DNA of 64,000 bases from Polydactylus sextarius (Eukaryota > Chordata > Actinopteri > Polynemidae), in the NCBI GenBank assembly GCA_016801845.1, contig CM028931.1, positions 6,345,563 through 6,409,562 on the forward strand. Direction: 5' to 3'. Made by a program: the position numbers and the translations under genes. Below, piece after piece: positions 20,045 to 33,450 of this stretch (positions within the stretch are counted from its first letter, which is position 1; each line of letters starts with the position of its first letter). A model generated the notes under the pieces. It ran no database searches. It saw nothing but the letters and a program-made list of their open reading frames with translations, and was not told where the DNA came from.

Positions 20045-21120
20045 GCTGGTGGCAGCAGCACATCACTTTTTTTTTTTTAGGGGGCTGGGCAGCCTAAGCC
20101 ACCATTGTTTTCCTTGATGTTCTTCTTTTAGGAAATCCTACTACCCATGTGCGAAAATTAACCAAATTTGGCACAAAGGTCCAGTCCCGTGCCAGATTGC
20201 TTCAGCTGCGAAAACAGCTCAACAGTCCTGATGGTGGCGCTACAGCAAGCCGTTAAAAGTCAACAAAATTTTGAAAATTCACAACAAATCAACCATATAT
20301 GTTACAGATTTGCAACTTTCACCAAAATACAGCCCCGATACTGAAGAAACTTTTGTACATTTAAACCTATTGCAAATTATGAAGTCCGTCACTGTTTTTT
20401 TTTTTTTTTTTCAAAACTGTAAAACTCATTAAGCCTATCTCCCCCCACAGTTTTTGCTCAACCGACACCAAACTTGCTACAGATAATCTTCAGACTGTCC
20501 CACTCAAACGATCCACGCACATTTTTGATTGATCGAAAATTGAGCCTACAGTGCCTCAAAATGTTTGACCGTAAACTGTATTTTAAACATATACTTGCAA
20601 ATTCTTGCTAAATACGTTTCCAATGTTCGTTTTTTAAAAAAAAATGGCAAAATTTCAGAGTCATGGTAGGTGACGTTTGGAGAATATCAGCATTATATCT
20701 CGAACGCAGAATTTTTTGAATTTTGCTCACATGCGAACAATTGGAGTCAATGCAAAAATGGCATTTTTAAACATCAGTTTTTCACTTATAGGGCCAATTA
20801 AACATTTTTAAAAACAAATGACCAACATCTCCATGATGTCTAGTTGAAATGTGTGCATTTTCAGATTTTTGGCTTAATAATTGAATTTTTGACAGCCGTT
20901 TGAAATCTGCCTTTACACGCTAACGGCTGCTGTCTTGCATACAGCCGACTGACCGGCTTAGTCAATTTGTGAAGCTACATGTGACATTTCCAATTGTTAA
21001 TTATCTCATTGAGGCAGAGGATGGTTCTTGGTGTTGAAGATTGTGAGATAATGTAAACACTACACTCTACTTGTTGCTCAGAACTGCCTAATTTTGCCAA
21101 AAATTGCCCGGCCCTGACCA
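20045..21120. repeat. large dispersed repeat 'R3', copy 1 (its partner is inverted at 63540-63940)
   Basis: The right part (about 20740-21120) reads tttaaacatcagtttttcac, gacagccgtttgaaatctgc, gtgaagctacatgtgacatt, cttgttgctcagaactgcct and tgcccggccctgacc. Its reverse complement recurs at the right end of the window with high similarity. The left part (aaaacagctcaacagtcctg, atggtggcgctacagcaagc) is of a type often repeated in fish. No protein is encoded. The limits and class are uncertain. Confidence 0.65.
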
Positions 21121-22499
21121 TTTTTATTTGTGCTTTTAAAGTCAGACTTTACATCACTTTATATCATATGTGTAGATGGAAGCTAATGTGGTTGATCAGT
21201 GTTCACTGTGCGCTGTATATTCTCTGCTGCCTATAAATAAGAAACTATGTACTTCCATGGAGCATGTCATGTCCAAATATTTTTAATGTATTTATTTTAA
21301 TGTTCCCCCAGCAAATTATCCTGTAGCTTGAAAAACTGAATCAATTTTATTTTATTTTTTTTCATTTCTTACGTTGTTGTAACGATTCGGTGTTGGCGAA
21401 GGAATTAAATGGATTCAATTATTTTACAAAACGGACGTGCAAAAAAAAAAACAAAATGAAAACGAAACTAAAGAAGCTAAATAAAGGCTTTAAACATTAA
21501 CACGTGATTTGTATTTGTTTCATTTACACTTTACACACACAAGAATTCCAACCAGGAATATTTTTAGTCAAAAAACCAGTCAGACTGGTTTGCTGAAAAG
21601 CCTCGTGTGGTGGCGAGATGCATGCTGGGAATGTCCTCGTGGTGATTTAAACACGTTCATGATCCACTAACGAAATGTGGTTTAGCACCTAATCAGAAGT
21701 GCAAGATATACAGTATATACAGTGTAGTACAATATACAATATAGTACGGTGTAGTTTGTAGTAATTTATATGCAAATAAATAGGGGGAAGTAGGGGGAAT
21801 AATCAGGCATTAATATACTGTACTGTACAGTTAAGTCTGGAATTATTCATTCCCCTTTGCAAATTTTGGATTTAAAGTTACTTTTAATCGAGCAGCAAGT
21901 TTTTTCAAGAACAAAAAGTGGCATTTCCAAAATTACCGTAGCGACCCGAATAGACGTCGCACATAGTATATGTGGAATCGTACTAATAGAAATATTCAAA
22001 CTGAGACACACTTAGGGCCTGATTTACTAAGATCCCAGATAATTGGCGCTAAAATTGTGTGGACAGGTGCAAACACGGTAGAGACCCGCCACAGCCTTAT
22101 TTGACCATTGAAAAAAATAAAATAAAATAAAATAAGTAATAATAATAATTAGGCCTACACACAGTGACGGTATCCTCTGTGAGTCGCAAGTGAATCCGAC
22201 GACAAGTTTCCATTGATCGACGTCAACGAAAGACTTAAAAACTTAAGAATGGCTCTCGGCCCATCTATGCCTCCTCTTCGCTAGTATAACCGCAGCCGTT
22301 TGTGCCAAAACTGCATCCAGTTAAGACTTTTTAAGCCTTTCAAATGTGCTAAATAAAGACGCAGGTTTGGTAAAACATGTCATGCGCGCTATCTTAATCT
22401 ATTTGCATCTACTCCTTCTGGCAGATATGCCCATATTTGCATATTCATTAAGCCGACGCGTGCTTTTGCGTGCAATCAAGTTTTCAATCGTTTTTGCAG

Positions 22500-23615
22500 G
22501 GGCCTAACAGTCTTAGGTCAATCTGAAGCCCGTACGACGAAGCCAGTTCAACAGACCCAGGATCTCTTCCAGTTATCTGGCTTCACAAACTAACAACCTC
22601 AGTCTCTCTAAGCTCCTACGAAGCTGGTTATCAACTCCATTAGTCAACCCAGGTTTTTCCAATCTAGATGTGAGCGCGTTATAAAAGACATAAAAGAGGC
22701 GGAGTTTGGAGCAGACGTCCAATCGCAAACATGAAAAGAGAACCAGTAGCAGAGCAGCAGACTTCACAGCCGAAGAGCAGACGATGATTTTACAACAATA
22801 TAAGGAATACCGGTCGATAATCCAGGCAAAAAGCTGCCACTTTTACCAGAAAAGACAGCTGGTAAAAGATTGCTGATTGTGTAAACGCGTAAGTGTGACT
22901 AATTAAATTAAAATCAAATTAATGAACTGCTGAAATCTAGGCTGTTGCTACGGTGAATAGGCTGATACAACTTTAACCTTCATGTTCAGCCGCAACCCTA
23001 GCGGCACAAAACAATAAAAACTAAATATAATAATATGATTCAAAGTGGTCAGTAGGAGAACTTTTATATCTTATAAGTCCAAGTACAGTTTCACTGTGTC
23101 AGTCTCTGATTTAGAACGACAAGCACAGTTATTAAAGGTGGAAGGTGGTGTAAAATACAGTGATTTAATATCCTAGTTAATTATTGTAGGAGTCAATGAC
23201 GCAGTGCAGTGCTACTGTCTGAGGGTCAGTCAGCGCTCGACTGCACTGTGTCACTGGCAATGTGCGGTTTGAGGAGATCACAGATATTTAAGTGACGCTC
23301 CGATAAATAATCTTGCCGGTCTCTAAAAACCCTCGTCCTCCTCATAGACCCTCTTTCAATCCGTGCACTGAGCTCCACAGATCTGCAATAAAAGGACGAG
23401 ACATTTTCAAGAGAATTGACTGGTCGGAGGGCGGAGATTTTATAGGCACCGATCTCTGATCTGGAACAGTTGCTCCGGAGCAGGTTAGCCGTTCAGCATC
23501 AGTTACCATGGAGACGTATCCCGGTAAGAAGTGAACCACCTTCGTAGGAAGGAAAACCCTGAGTTAACCCTGAAGTTAACGCCATAAGAACAAATCCTGC
23601 TTTGTAGGCCTCAGG
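22500..23615 (+). mobile_element. decayed DNA transposon with Myb/SANT-like ORF remnant
   Basis: The left part reads tacgacgaagccagttcaac and the right part aacaaatcctgctttgtagg, a weak inverted correspondence. Between them a broken frame reads MKREPVAEQQTSQPK from 22731, then ILQQYKEYRSIIQAKS in a shifted frame, then KIADCVNA after a stop at about 22860-22895. This order is that of the small Myb/SANT-like proteins often carried by PIF/Harbinger-type transposons in fish (family knowledge from memory). At least one frameshift and two stops separate the pieces, so no protein is made. The transposon ends are inferred. Confidence 0.5.
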
Positions 23616-25374
23616 TCAGAGGCTACTAGTGGTGCCACAAACTAAGGTTAAACCAAGAGGAGATCAGTTATTCCAATCAGAAGACCATGCTCTTTAAACA
23701 AGCTTTTAGTTAAAAGAGGGTTTCCATAAGACCTTATGGTCCTCGTGTTAATAATTGATCGAAACTCTTGTTATTTGAGAAATACAAGGTTTGAATCCAG
23801 TTAGGAGTTGACCCGACCATGAGCAGCAATAAGATCGTTCACCTCTCGGGGGCGCTAATACATCACCGACAACCACTTTACAAGCTCAGTCATGGTGTAC
23901 TGGTGAACAACCAGTAACAACCATAATGTTAAATCACTGATCATTTTATTGCTTTATGAGACTAAGAATAAGAATTAATAATAAATAAAAGGCTGTTGGC
24001 TGATCCTTGTATCGGCTGACAGCTATAGAGAGAGATGTTCATTCAAAGGTGTGTGTGTATATATATTTTAAAAAAAAGATTCTTTACAAATACTTGGTGA
24101 ACTATTTATTATAATGTTTGTGAAATGCTCTGCCGACCATTAAAACCTATACAATACAGTATAGTTGAGTTTTATGTTGTTTACTATATCAAAGTCATAT
24201 AAAGCTCCAGCAGTTTGTCCATATTGTTGTGTTGCTTGTCTCATTTGAACATGTCAAGCTCTGCTTCATTCTCCACACAGTTTCTATTTGATATTTGTGA
24301 GCCATCTGTTCCACTCTATTCGTTCCCCCCCCTCACACACACATACACACGCCTGAATGAGTGGGAGTTTAAGCTCTGGGCCAGAACTCTGCATTGTTCA
24401 CAACACTCCCACCTCTGTGCCGAGTGCTGAATCTGGATACTTCTGATCAGCACAAACAGCGTCCAGTCTGTGCTTCGTTTCAACATGGTCACCAACGGCC
24501 TCCTGCATCACTGGAGGTCTGAAGGGTCGAGGTTCAACACGGTTCGTATGTTTGTACATGTAAAGAAATAGATTCCGATCGTAAAAACAACAATAAAAAT
24601 GTAAATATTATCTGTTTTTATATATTTATTTTATGTATCTGTAGGTTTCAAACCCCGTTAAGTGCTCTATGAATAAAAATGATTATTTAGTAATTATTAT
24701 AAAGTATTTCTATATAGTGTATAGTATTTATTTTATATTATTTATAAATATTATTGTTATTTTGTTAAAATTTCCCTAATTTTTCACTAATTTGAGCACC
24801 TTTTTTCAACATTGTATAGTATTTATATAAAGTATTTATTTTATTTTATAGTACCTGTTATTATTATAATTATTTTGTTAACAGTTCCCTAATTTTTGAG
24901 CCTCTTTGCAGGGCCCATATAAATGTATATATTTTTTTGTTTTGTCATTTTATAGTATTTATATAGATCATATATAGCATTTATTTATTCATAAATAATA
25001 ATATAATTATTATATAAAATAATGTTGTATATAATTATATATTTATTATTAATATTATCATAATCATTATTATCAAATATTTATTAATAATAGTTATTAC
25101 TATAATTATTTTGTTAACTAATTATTTAGTTTCCTAATTTTAAAGACTTTTTTTTTCTTTTTTTTTCCCCTTAAGATAAGTTAAGTAAAATATATATACG
25201 TTGTATAGCTGTAAATAAAAGAAGAGTACTTTAATTTGCCATGTATTGTTGTACTTTAATATATTTTATAGTATATTATATTGGGAATCAGGTATATAAC
25301 ATATCAGATATATAAAGTCAATAATCAGGGATCAGTTAATATGAATGGTGACCCTCCCGGGTCACAAATGAAAC
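23616..25374. other. AT-rich intergenic stretch, no gene recognised
   Basis: It is very AT-rich from about 24550 to 25340, with long runs of TTTAT/TATTAT type. Fragments near 24240-24430 form short open frames without domain features. No repeat family or gene was recognised. Confidence 0.5.
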
Positions 25375-25663
25375 CCACACTCTTTGGGTAAATCGGGGCG
25401 GGGCTGCTGCGCCCCCTCGCCCCCTCCAGCGGTGGGCGGAGTCACGTTGACGCGCTGGTGAGGCCGGTTTCTAAGACAACCCATGAAACATGCATCTCCA
25501 TCCGCAAGCAGGCGGACACATCCAGACCAGCGCTGCAGGAGGAGCGCGTCGTTTCCTGCCTTCGGCACGAACCACAGCGGATATATGATGCGCTCTGCTT
25601 CACCGCAAACTTCGCACTGAGCTGAGTCTGAACACAACACCAACACGCTGGGACGGAGACGAC
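25375..25663 (+). promoter_or_regulatory. CpG-rich promoter-like block and candidate non-coding first exon
   Basis: A GC- and CpG-rich island stands out in AT-rich surroundings (gggcgga, ggagcgcgtcgtttcctgcc). It holds a TATA-like gatatatgatgcg at about 25580 and ends in a strong splice donor: gacgac followed by gtgagt at 25664. No ATG-initiated frame runs into the donor with coding character, so the exon would be untranslated. The next plus-strand gene is the kinase, whose first coding exon (39376-39569) has only 14 bases before its ATG and therefore needs an upstream 5' UTR exon. Joining the two, over a 13.7 kb intron, is an inference. Confidence 0.45.
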
Positions 25664-25907
25664 GTGAGTACACTCTTACTTTGTTTGTGCAATAACCAAA
25701 AAAAAAAACAAACAAAAAAAAAAAAACATAAAACCATAAAGACAACGTGAATTCTTATGTGGCACGAACTTATCACATAACACGACACATCAGAGATGCT
25801 CCAGGTAGAAACAGCTCAATCAGTCCACACTTACTGTTTGTTCATATTAAAATAGCAGGACTAACACTTTTTTCAGTTTTTGTGCGTCAGCTCATAAATA
25901 ACATTCG

Positions 25908-25910
<3 letters not shown>

Positions 25911-25977
<67 letters not shown>
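25911..25977. repeat. (TA)n microsatellite
   Basis: About 33 TA units without interruption. Open frames encoding YIYIYI through it are artefacts of the repeat. Confidence 0.95.
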
Positions 25978-25980
<3 letters not shown>

Positions 25981-26159
25981 CAAAGTTTGCAACTTTGATT
26001 TGGCTTGCTTTATTCTGTCTGTGAGCTGTGGACACATGGACACACACACATAGAGTCTGGTTTAGAGTCTTCAGGGGACATTTCATTGACTTTCCTGGGA
26101 ACCCGAGAGATCTCAATTGTTGACTTGACTCATGACTTGTATAACCTTTATCTAGACCT

Positions 26160-26277
26160 GACCTTAACCTGCCAAACCTGATTTTTGTCCCCTTAAGGGA
26201 GATAGTTCACATAATGTCAGTGTGTAGACAAATGCAAGTCCCCACAATGTATGAAAAACACATACACATATACAGTC

Positions 26278-26308
<31 letters not shown>

Positions 26309-26475
26309 GTATGTGACCTGCTTTTTGTAGCCAAAAGGGAGATAGGTCCCCATAGAGTCAGTGTGCAGACAGACTTAAATACCCACCATGTAGGAAAAAA
26401 ACGCACACACACGGTCTAATTTTCTTACATTATGGAGACCTGCTTTTTGCCCCATAAGGGTGGCAGGTCCCTGTA
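26160..26475. repeat. tandem-like degenerate units around a poly(T) run
   Basis: Three related units of about 115-125 bases can be followed. The strings tttgtccccttaagggagat, tttttgtagccaaaagggag and tttttgccccataagggtgg each precede gataggtccc/gcaggtccc-type text. The first two are followed by gtgtagac/gtgtgcagac and a catgtagg/caatgtatg string. The units are imperfect. A T run of about 27 bases (26278-26305) lies between the first and second. Confidence 0.55.
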
Positions 26476-27072
26476 ATACACTTCATTTCATAGCTTAAGT
26501 TACTTTTAAAACCGCTAAGATCTGACTCAACATTAAAGTAAACGAGTGGTCTCCAACCTTTTGTCTTCACACATCTTATCAAGTTTTTAATCAACTTAAA
26601 CAAATGAATGGTTTGTTTAAGTTAGTTCTATTGGTTCTAGTTCTACTGTCGGCTCCTGGTTTATCTCTGTTCTATAGAACATCATTTGTTTGAGTTGGAC
26701 TTCATTACCTTCAATAGTTCAGTTCACTTTCAGTGTGTTTACATGCACATTTTTTTCCTCATTGGAAATGAAAACAATTCACCGCCAGAACAGTAGGGGG
26801 CGATACGTCTCTCAAACGATATGATTGCATGTTTACATGCAATCATAATTATCAGAAGGTGTACACCACCTCTCTCAGTGCGATTCACATTTCAATTGGC
26901 GATGCATGTGAACTTACTCATTGAGTTACATTCATTTTGTTTTGGCCACATGGGGGCAGCCCAACAAGCTGTAAACATATCACATTATTGCCCTATTAAG
27001 TATTTTTGACATCTTGCAGGCAGTGAGCGAGAGTAGAGTCCATTTGTCGCTTTGAGAACTGTAAGTTTAATA
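26476..27072. other. intergenic, nothing recognised
   Basis: Non-coding sequence with no repeat or gene recognised. A short palindrome around atgcatgtaaac / gtttacatgcaatc lies at about 26735-26850. Confidence 0.4.
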
Positions 27073-27727
27073 GCTGCCTTCAGACTGTGGAGCCAGGCCG
27101 GGCCAGGGTCATTTCGGGGCCACCAAGGTGCTAGTGAACCAGGTCTACTAGCCTCATAGCCCCTGTTCAGATTGTCAGGCCACTAGCCTCTCCGGATCAC
27201 CCCTCGTCAAGCCCTCGTTTGTGAAAACGCCGTCCATTTTCAAACAGGATGGTTTACTTGACTAGCGGCAAGTAAACCATCAATTCAGTCGCTGTTTTTA
27301 ATTCTAGTTGTAGCAGATCTACATGGGTCTGCTGTAAGAAGTTAGCTTGCATAGCTTATACTGCGCCTGCAGTTTCTTAGGTTTTTCTCGGACTTGTCAT
27401 TCTGACGAACCCCGTTGATCCTCTGCTCAGATGGAGAGCAGAGCACGGACATCATTGTGAGACCAGAACTGTCGGTCCATCATTCTCTGTCGCAGCTAAA
27501 ATCATAAATACATTTCTGCACTGTAGTCTTTATTTCCTCTACCTGCTGTCTACAGCAACGGGTTAACCCCACCTTAACTTTGACCCCCACCTCTAGCCCC
27601 GAGTGGCCCAACATTTTTGGTTGGGCCAAAATCTGGAGCTAGTGGTCCTGAGACACCCCGAGGTGGCACCAGTTAGCACCGGCATGCCTCGGTTAGCTCG
27701 GCTTTGACCCGACAGTGTGAAGCCGGC
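27073..27727 (+). mobile_element. inverted-repeat element, family 'M2', copy 2
   Basis: The left end is gctgccttcagactgtggag, and the right end gacagtgtgaagccggc is its imperfect inverse. TA stands on both sides. This is the best copy for the right half, including cccaacatttttggttgggc and ctagtggtcctgagacaccc. It aligns with copies at 14281-14888 and 31456-32144 in the same orientation. There is no open frame with protein character. Confidence 0.75.
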
Positions 27728-30700
27728 TAATGTAAAAGTCTTTTACCGTTTGCTTTGGTCTCCACCAACTCATGAAAACTATACAGGGATTGGTTGAGAG
27801 CTTACTGTCGATAACGTAAAGCCAGAACAATAGAGAGTAGTTACCCCCATTATATCAATATTTGAGTTTATAAAAAGCATGTTTTGATAGGGGTGGAGAG
27901 CTGACCAGTACACTTCCTGATAAGTAAGACTTCTGACTTTAAAGAAACAATCTGAAGGCAAAAGGTTGCACGGCCACAGGGATGAAACATTTAAAATAAA
28001 TATAGGCAGCTATCTCACTATCCAATGTGTGTTCCAAAGCATTAATCACTGTCACCAGGTAATAAACTATTTTATGACACCAGCAGCAGACAAACATGTC
28101 ACCTTGTCTTACTGTTTACTCTGTGTCGCTTACTTATCAATCCACATGTGCCCTCCTGTGTCTGTGATGTTGCTTATATGTTGTCGCATGTATGTGGTTT
28201 CCTCCCCAGCTTCTGCTCAGTGTTCTGCACCTGTGAGTTCTGTCCCGTCGTCCTCAAGATGCATATGAATAGCTTATTAAATCAATGGAGTAAGTACCGA
28301 CTAGATTCCCTCTTGCTCGTTCAGTAAATGCATGTGTGTCACGGATCGTTTGTAATGTGCGCGTTACTTTCGCGCACACTCAGAAGCGAGAAACCACAGC
28401 CCTGTCGGTTGACCTGATCCGAGCGCAGAGTTGCGCCTCTTCATGTCAGTGTCAGCAGTTCAATCACTGTTGTGTTTCCGTTACCTCGAACAAATATCTT
28501 GTTTCAGGCCTGTGCTCAACTAAAAGAATAGTTTCAACTTGTACACTGAAGACAGCAGCACTCACTCTAAACTGTACTGTAGCTGAGAATGTATGTCAGC
28601 ATATAGATGTATAGATAGATAGATAAGTAAGCATCTTTACTGCTTACAGCTATGCAGAAAAGATGTTTTTTTTTCTCCTCACATGCTGGTCTCTGGGAGC
28701 TCCACGTTTGTGTTCTGTCCCTATGTGGTTCAGAAACACAGCTCAGTGGTACAGCAGGTATCAGATTCTGCTGATCCTCGGCCAAAACAAACACCTGCAC
28801 CTGACGGTTTCTATCTGATATCACGAAGCACATGTAAATGGAGGATTGTTTCAGGTGACCTCTGCCTTGCTGTTTTGTGCTTTTGTGTATATTATGTGAA
28901 ATAATCCAGATCCAGATTAGAAGTCCACATTATCCTCCAGTTAGGTCCCAGGTCTGTTCTATAGGAAGTAACATCAAGTCGAGACTTTGCAATAATTGCA
29001 TGTTTTTCTCAAAATATACTGAGTGTTTAGCTCAGTTTGAGGCCGTTTGCATGTTAATGAGCACTGACTCAAGGTCTAATTTACTGACTTGTTACTGTTA
29101 CATGCCTGGGAAGCTCGGTTACTTAGCTACAAGGTTCATGTTTACTCTGGCTGTGTAGGTTGTAGCAGGCCTCTGAAAACAGCAAGCCATCTGTATCGTC
29201 TCTATCTCTGTCCTTCACAGAGGACTGTGGAAATTATATCATTTGAGCAGCTTTGTAATTTTAATGTTGTAAGCGTTGCAAAGTTGCACATTCATTTTTT
29301 GGGGTGGGGGTTGCAAGCTCCCTTTCACGCATTGTGCAACAAAACAAGGCATGCAACAGACAATAGAGGCTGATAACTTGGAGATGGATGAACACTGGAT
29401 TACATCACTTAGGAACGGGCAGAGAAAACTGGTTAGTGTGAGGCTGAAGTCATGTCATGACAAATCAGCTTCCCTACCTCACCGTCAACACAACCAGGTG
29501 AAAAGAAAACATCTGATGAATTAATCAGTAAAAACCTGAGAACAGATTCAATTAAAAGCAGAATCAAGGTTGTTGGAATGCTGTTGAGTGCTGCAAAAGC
29601 AATTTCAACAGTGGCCATTTTTAAATATTCCACTGTTCTTCTATATACTTCCAGTAGCACACAGAGAACTTCCTGTCTACGGGTGTATTAGACTTCAAGA
29701 CATTCAGATTTCAACATTATGATTTCGCCAAATCATAAAAATATTTATCTCAAGGCACTTTACGAGACCAGGAAAAGACTGAGTTAGCATAAGCCAAAGT
29801 GGAAGTAGATATCATTTAGAGTGTAAAATCCAATTTCTGATTACAGAGCTATAAACACTAACATGGCTGTCACACCAAGCTCGTAGACTGAGCTTGGTTT
29901 GGCAAAGATCCCACAGTCGTGAAGTTCTCAAATGCCTCCGTGTACAACTGTACAGAGCTACAACCAATCAGATCACTGATTGATGACGTATACGTAGCGA
30001 CGGAAACAAAAAACCTCACCGATTGCAGTTCGTTTCACCAGAGAAGAAGCAAAATGGTGTCAAGTTTTGCCGAGTTGTGAACATGAGAGTAGCTGCTGTT
30101 AAAATCTGTTAAAACAGCCCAGGCTAATAAACACGACACAATATTAATACATGTGATGTGAATCGCATTGAAATCTTGAGTCCTAACATTCATCTAGAAA
30201 TAATTATGACATATACTGTACAACCTACCTAAACATTGTTTTAGACCAAACACCCACATCCATAACAATAGTACTACACGACAGCAGCCGCCCAAGCAGA
30301 ACGAGAAACGGCAGCTACACTGAAACCAGCTGACAAATGTCTTGAGGAACGTAACAAAGTGCTCAAAATAGTTCTTTATTATTAAAAAAAATAAAATAAA
30401 TAAATACAAATCAAACTAAAACTACAGATTTTCTAAAATGAATCTTTCAAGACTGTAGTAACTCTGCTCCAACCACCAGCCACCACTGCACATGAGGGGC
30501 CTCCGCAATATAATGTGGGTGATTTCACGTTGTGGCTGAACAGTGTAGTTAGCCTGGTGTTCATTGTGTACAAGCAGCTGATACCTTATATATAGAAGTT
30601 CTGTACATCTGGAAAAAATACAAATCTATGTCCAGATTATCTTTGGATCCAGGTCCAGATTTTGTACAAACATGGCTTGAACACTGAGTCAGGTCAGTGT

Positions 30701-31455
30701 TGTGGTGTAATGGTGGTGGGCAGCAGCAAAGAAAGACATACATACATTGTGTGTTGTTTGCACATTTTATGTGACCTCCAACACTGTCTCCAGCCCACTC
30801 ACCCCCATCTCTACAAGTGGAATGTTGTCCTCGAGGCATTTTATTCTGTTGAAAAAAAAAAAAAAAAAACGACCTCTGCCGCTGTTTCCACAAGCAATTA
30901 GGGTGTTGCTGTGTTGTGGGAATAAAATTTGCAGCGTTTGTTTGGATGTCATGCTTAGACTCGCCCTGTGCACATTTAGAAAAATCCAGTGAGTTAAGTT
31001 AGCATGAATGTTACTAAAAGCTTTGGCTAAAAAAAAAACCCACACAAGTAACCATACAAGACTGTTTCATACACTACATGTGCCCAATGAAGGGGCCCAG
31101 TGGGTTTACAGTTATAGCCAAGCAGTAAGGGTGTTCAAAACCATTGGTTGATACCAACCTGAATTAATGCTCCTGAATAGTTCAGTTACTAAGAGGGCCA
31201 GAGGGATTAGGTGGTAGGAAGGTTGTCCACATAAATAGTTTGATGTAGATATCGACAGGTAATAGATGCATGACCTTTCACTTTATTACAGAAATTTTTG
31301 TTTCCCAGAGGATAAGAATTAATGTGAAGACTTCTGCTTGATCCTTCGTTTACCTTTTGGGTAGAATTTCCATTTATTAATTGAAAAATAACCACATCTA
31401 CAAATGGACTGGCAGAAAACAGATAGAGATAGTCTTCAACGGATGTATCATAATA
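27728..31455. other. intergenic, no gene recognised
   Basis: It contains scattered short open frames without domain features, a (GATA)n run at 28611-28624, an R1 fragment at about 29718-29765 (caaatcataaaaatatttat, ctcaaggcactttac) and A-rich tracts at 30851-30868. No exon with supported splice sites and protein similarity was seen. Confidence 0.45.
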
Positions 31456-32144
31456 GCCGGCTTTAGACTGTAGAGCCAGGGCTGGCCAGGATCATTTGGG
31501 GGCCACCTAGGTGCTTGTGTCCCAGGTCTACTAGCCCCATGTTGCCCCCCTGTTCAGATTGTCAGGCCACTAGCCTCTCCGCATTACCCTTCAGCAAGGT
31601 TCAAGTGTGCAAAAACAAGTGACTAGCAGCAAGTAAATGATCAATTCTGTCTCTGTTTTTAAATTCTAGTTGTAGCAGATCTACATGGGTCCGCTGTAAG
31701 AAGTTAGCTTGCTAACTGCAGTTTGTTTAGATCGCTAGCATAGCTTATGCTGCACCCGCAGTTTCGTAAGTGTTTCTCAGACTTGGAGGTCAGCTCCCTC
31801 TGCCGTGATGCGTTTCGTTCCGACAAACCCCGTCAATTCTCTGACCAGACGGAGAGCAGGGCACCAACATTATCATGAGACCAGAACTGTCGGTCCATTG
31901 TTCTCTGTAGCAGCTAAAATCGCAACATTTCTGCACTGCATTTCTGCCATCTTTATTGCCTCTACCTGCTGTCTACAGTAACAAGTTGACCCCACCTTAA
32001 CTTTGACCCCGCCTCTAGCCCTTCTGGTGGTCCTGAGACAGCTTCGAGGTGGCACCAGTTAGCACTGGCTCAAGACGGTGTGAAAACAATTAGCCCCGGC
32101 ATGCCTCTGTTAGCTCACCTTTGGCTCAAGAGCGTGAAGCTGGC
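31456..32144 (+). mobile_element. inverted-repeat element, family 'M2', copy 3
   Basis: It begins gccggctttagactgtagag and ends agcgtgaagctggc, flanked by TA at both ends. The body matches the other two copies (gtagcagatctacatgggtc, gaagttagcttgctaactgc, tgccatctttattgcctcta). It has a short extra segment near the right end (ggcaccagttagcactggct repeated as ggctcaagacggtgtgaa). It is non-coding. Confidence 0.75.
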
Positions 32145-32384
32145 TAATGACTTGACATTTGGAGTCATGAGTCTCCTCAACTCTTGGATGAATTACTATG
32201 AAATATAGTTATAGGATGCACCATAGGACTGCCGCTGCCCCTACGTCAGCACTAAACACTTGCAGAACCAAATATTTCCCCAACTGCTTCAGTTCTACAT
32301 TGTATTTCACAATAATTAGCATTTAGCTCATTTCACCACTGTGTCTTAGCATAGCTAGTAGCAAGCAAGACTCTTGTTAAACCA

Positions 32385-32580
32385 TTCATCCATTTTCAGC
32401 CTCTTTTCTGGGGTTAGGTCAGCATAAGTCAACACGGTAGTCCAGGTGTCCCTCTGCCCTCATGACTATTTCCAGCTTCTCCTCAGGGGTTCAAAGGTGT
32501 TCTCAGGCTAGATGAGGTTTATAATTTCTTCAGCTTGTTCTGGGTCCACTCGTGGTGTCTTACTAGTTAAACGTGCTTGG
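32385..32580 (-). mobile_element. LINE 3'-end fragment, reversed
   Basis: On the minus strand the segment reads agcctgagaacacctttgaa, cccctgaggagaagctggaa and atagtcatgagggcagaggg, the same order as the plus-strand LINE end at 47335-47470. It is short and diverged, with no complete frame. Confidence 0.5.
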
Positions 32581-33263
32581 AAAAAGTAATCTTATGAAAG
32601 CTGAAGAAATGGAATAGAATGCATAACTCCTCCCAGCGCAGGGAAAGAAGGCACCCTCCTGGAGCCAGAACTGGGATTTAGTTTACCAGAGAGTAGCTGG
32701 TGGCTAGGACTTTGGTCCGTGGGTCCTATTTGGGCACAGCCCAAACTATCTCCCTCCCTCTACCATCTGATAAAATATGTTCAGCATTTCATAGCATATC
32801 ACTTCCATCATCCATCAGCATGTCCAGAACTGCTTCATCTTCTTCCTTGGAGCTTGGTGCTGGGACAGCAACAACAACCACATTACCACTTCCCTGTGGT
32901 ATTGGGTGGTGTACCACAGGGCAGAGCACATTATAGTCATGACTGTAATAACAGCCTTCTGTTTTATCTGTGTCTCTCCATCCAGAGTTGTTATGCAATC
33001 AAATCTGTAATCAGCGTTTAGAATTTGTTAAGTGGCGCAGTACGAAGAGATTATTTACCTTATGTATCAACCACAGAAATACTTTCCAGATGAGGCAAAA
33101 CAAACAAGTGTAATCTGATCTGAAGATTAGTAAACGAAGACAGTTAGTGAGGTCACTGGAGCAGAAAGAAACTGAAGAAGAAATGTATAGGATATCACTT
33201 CCTAGGTGACAAGGGATTGGTCTAAATGAGATGGTACTTAGGACATATCAATCAACAACAAGT

Positions 33264-33450
33264 ATCCATCCATCCATTATCTGTAAGTGGTGAGGACAGG
33301 GTTCATCCTAGACACGTTGCTAGTCTATTACAGGGCATTCGAGCAAACATTCATGCATCTACAGGCAATTTTTGTTTGGTTCCAATTAACCAAACCTGCA
33401 TCCTTTGAGGTGCCAGTGCTAATCACTGCACCATCGCACCAGCACAACAG
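33264..33450 (+). repeat. dispersed repeat R2 fragment
   Basis: It starts with catccatccattatctgtaa and includes gctagtctattacagggcat, and gtgctaatcactgcaccatc near its end, as in the copies at 1690-1920 and 61265-61515. It is decayed and non-coding. Confidence 0.55.

Noticed and set aside
25747..26116. Open frames encoding long YIYIYI runs on both strands
   Set aside because: They are produced by the (TA)n microsatellite.
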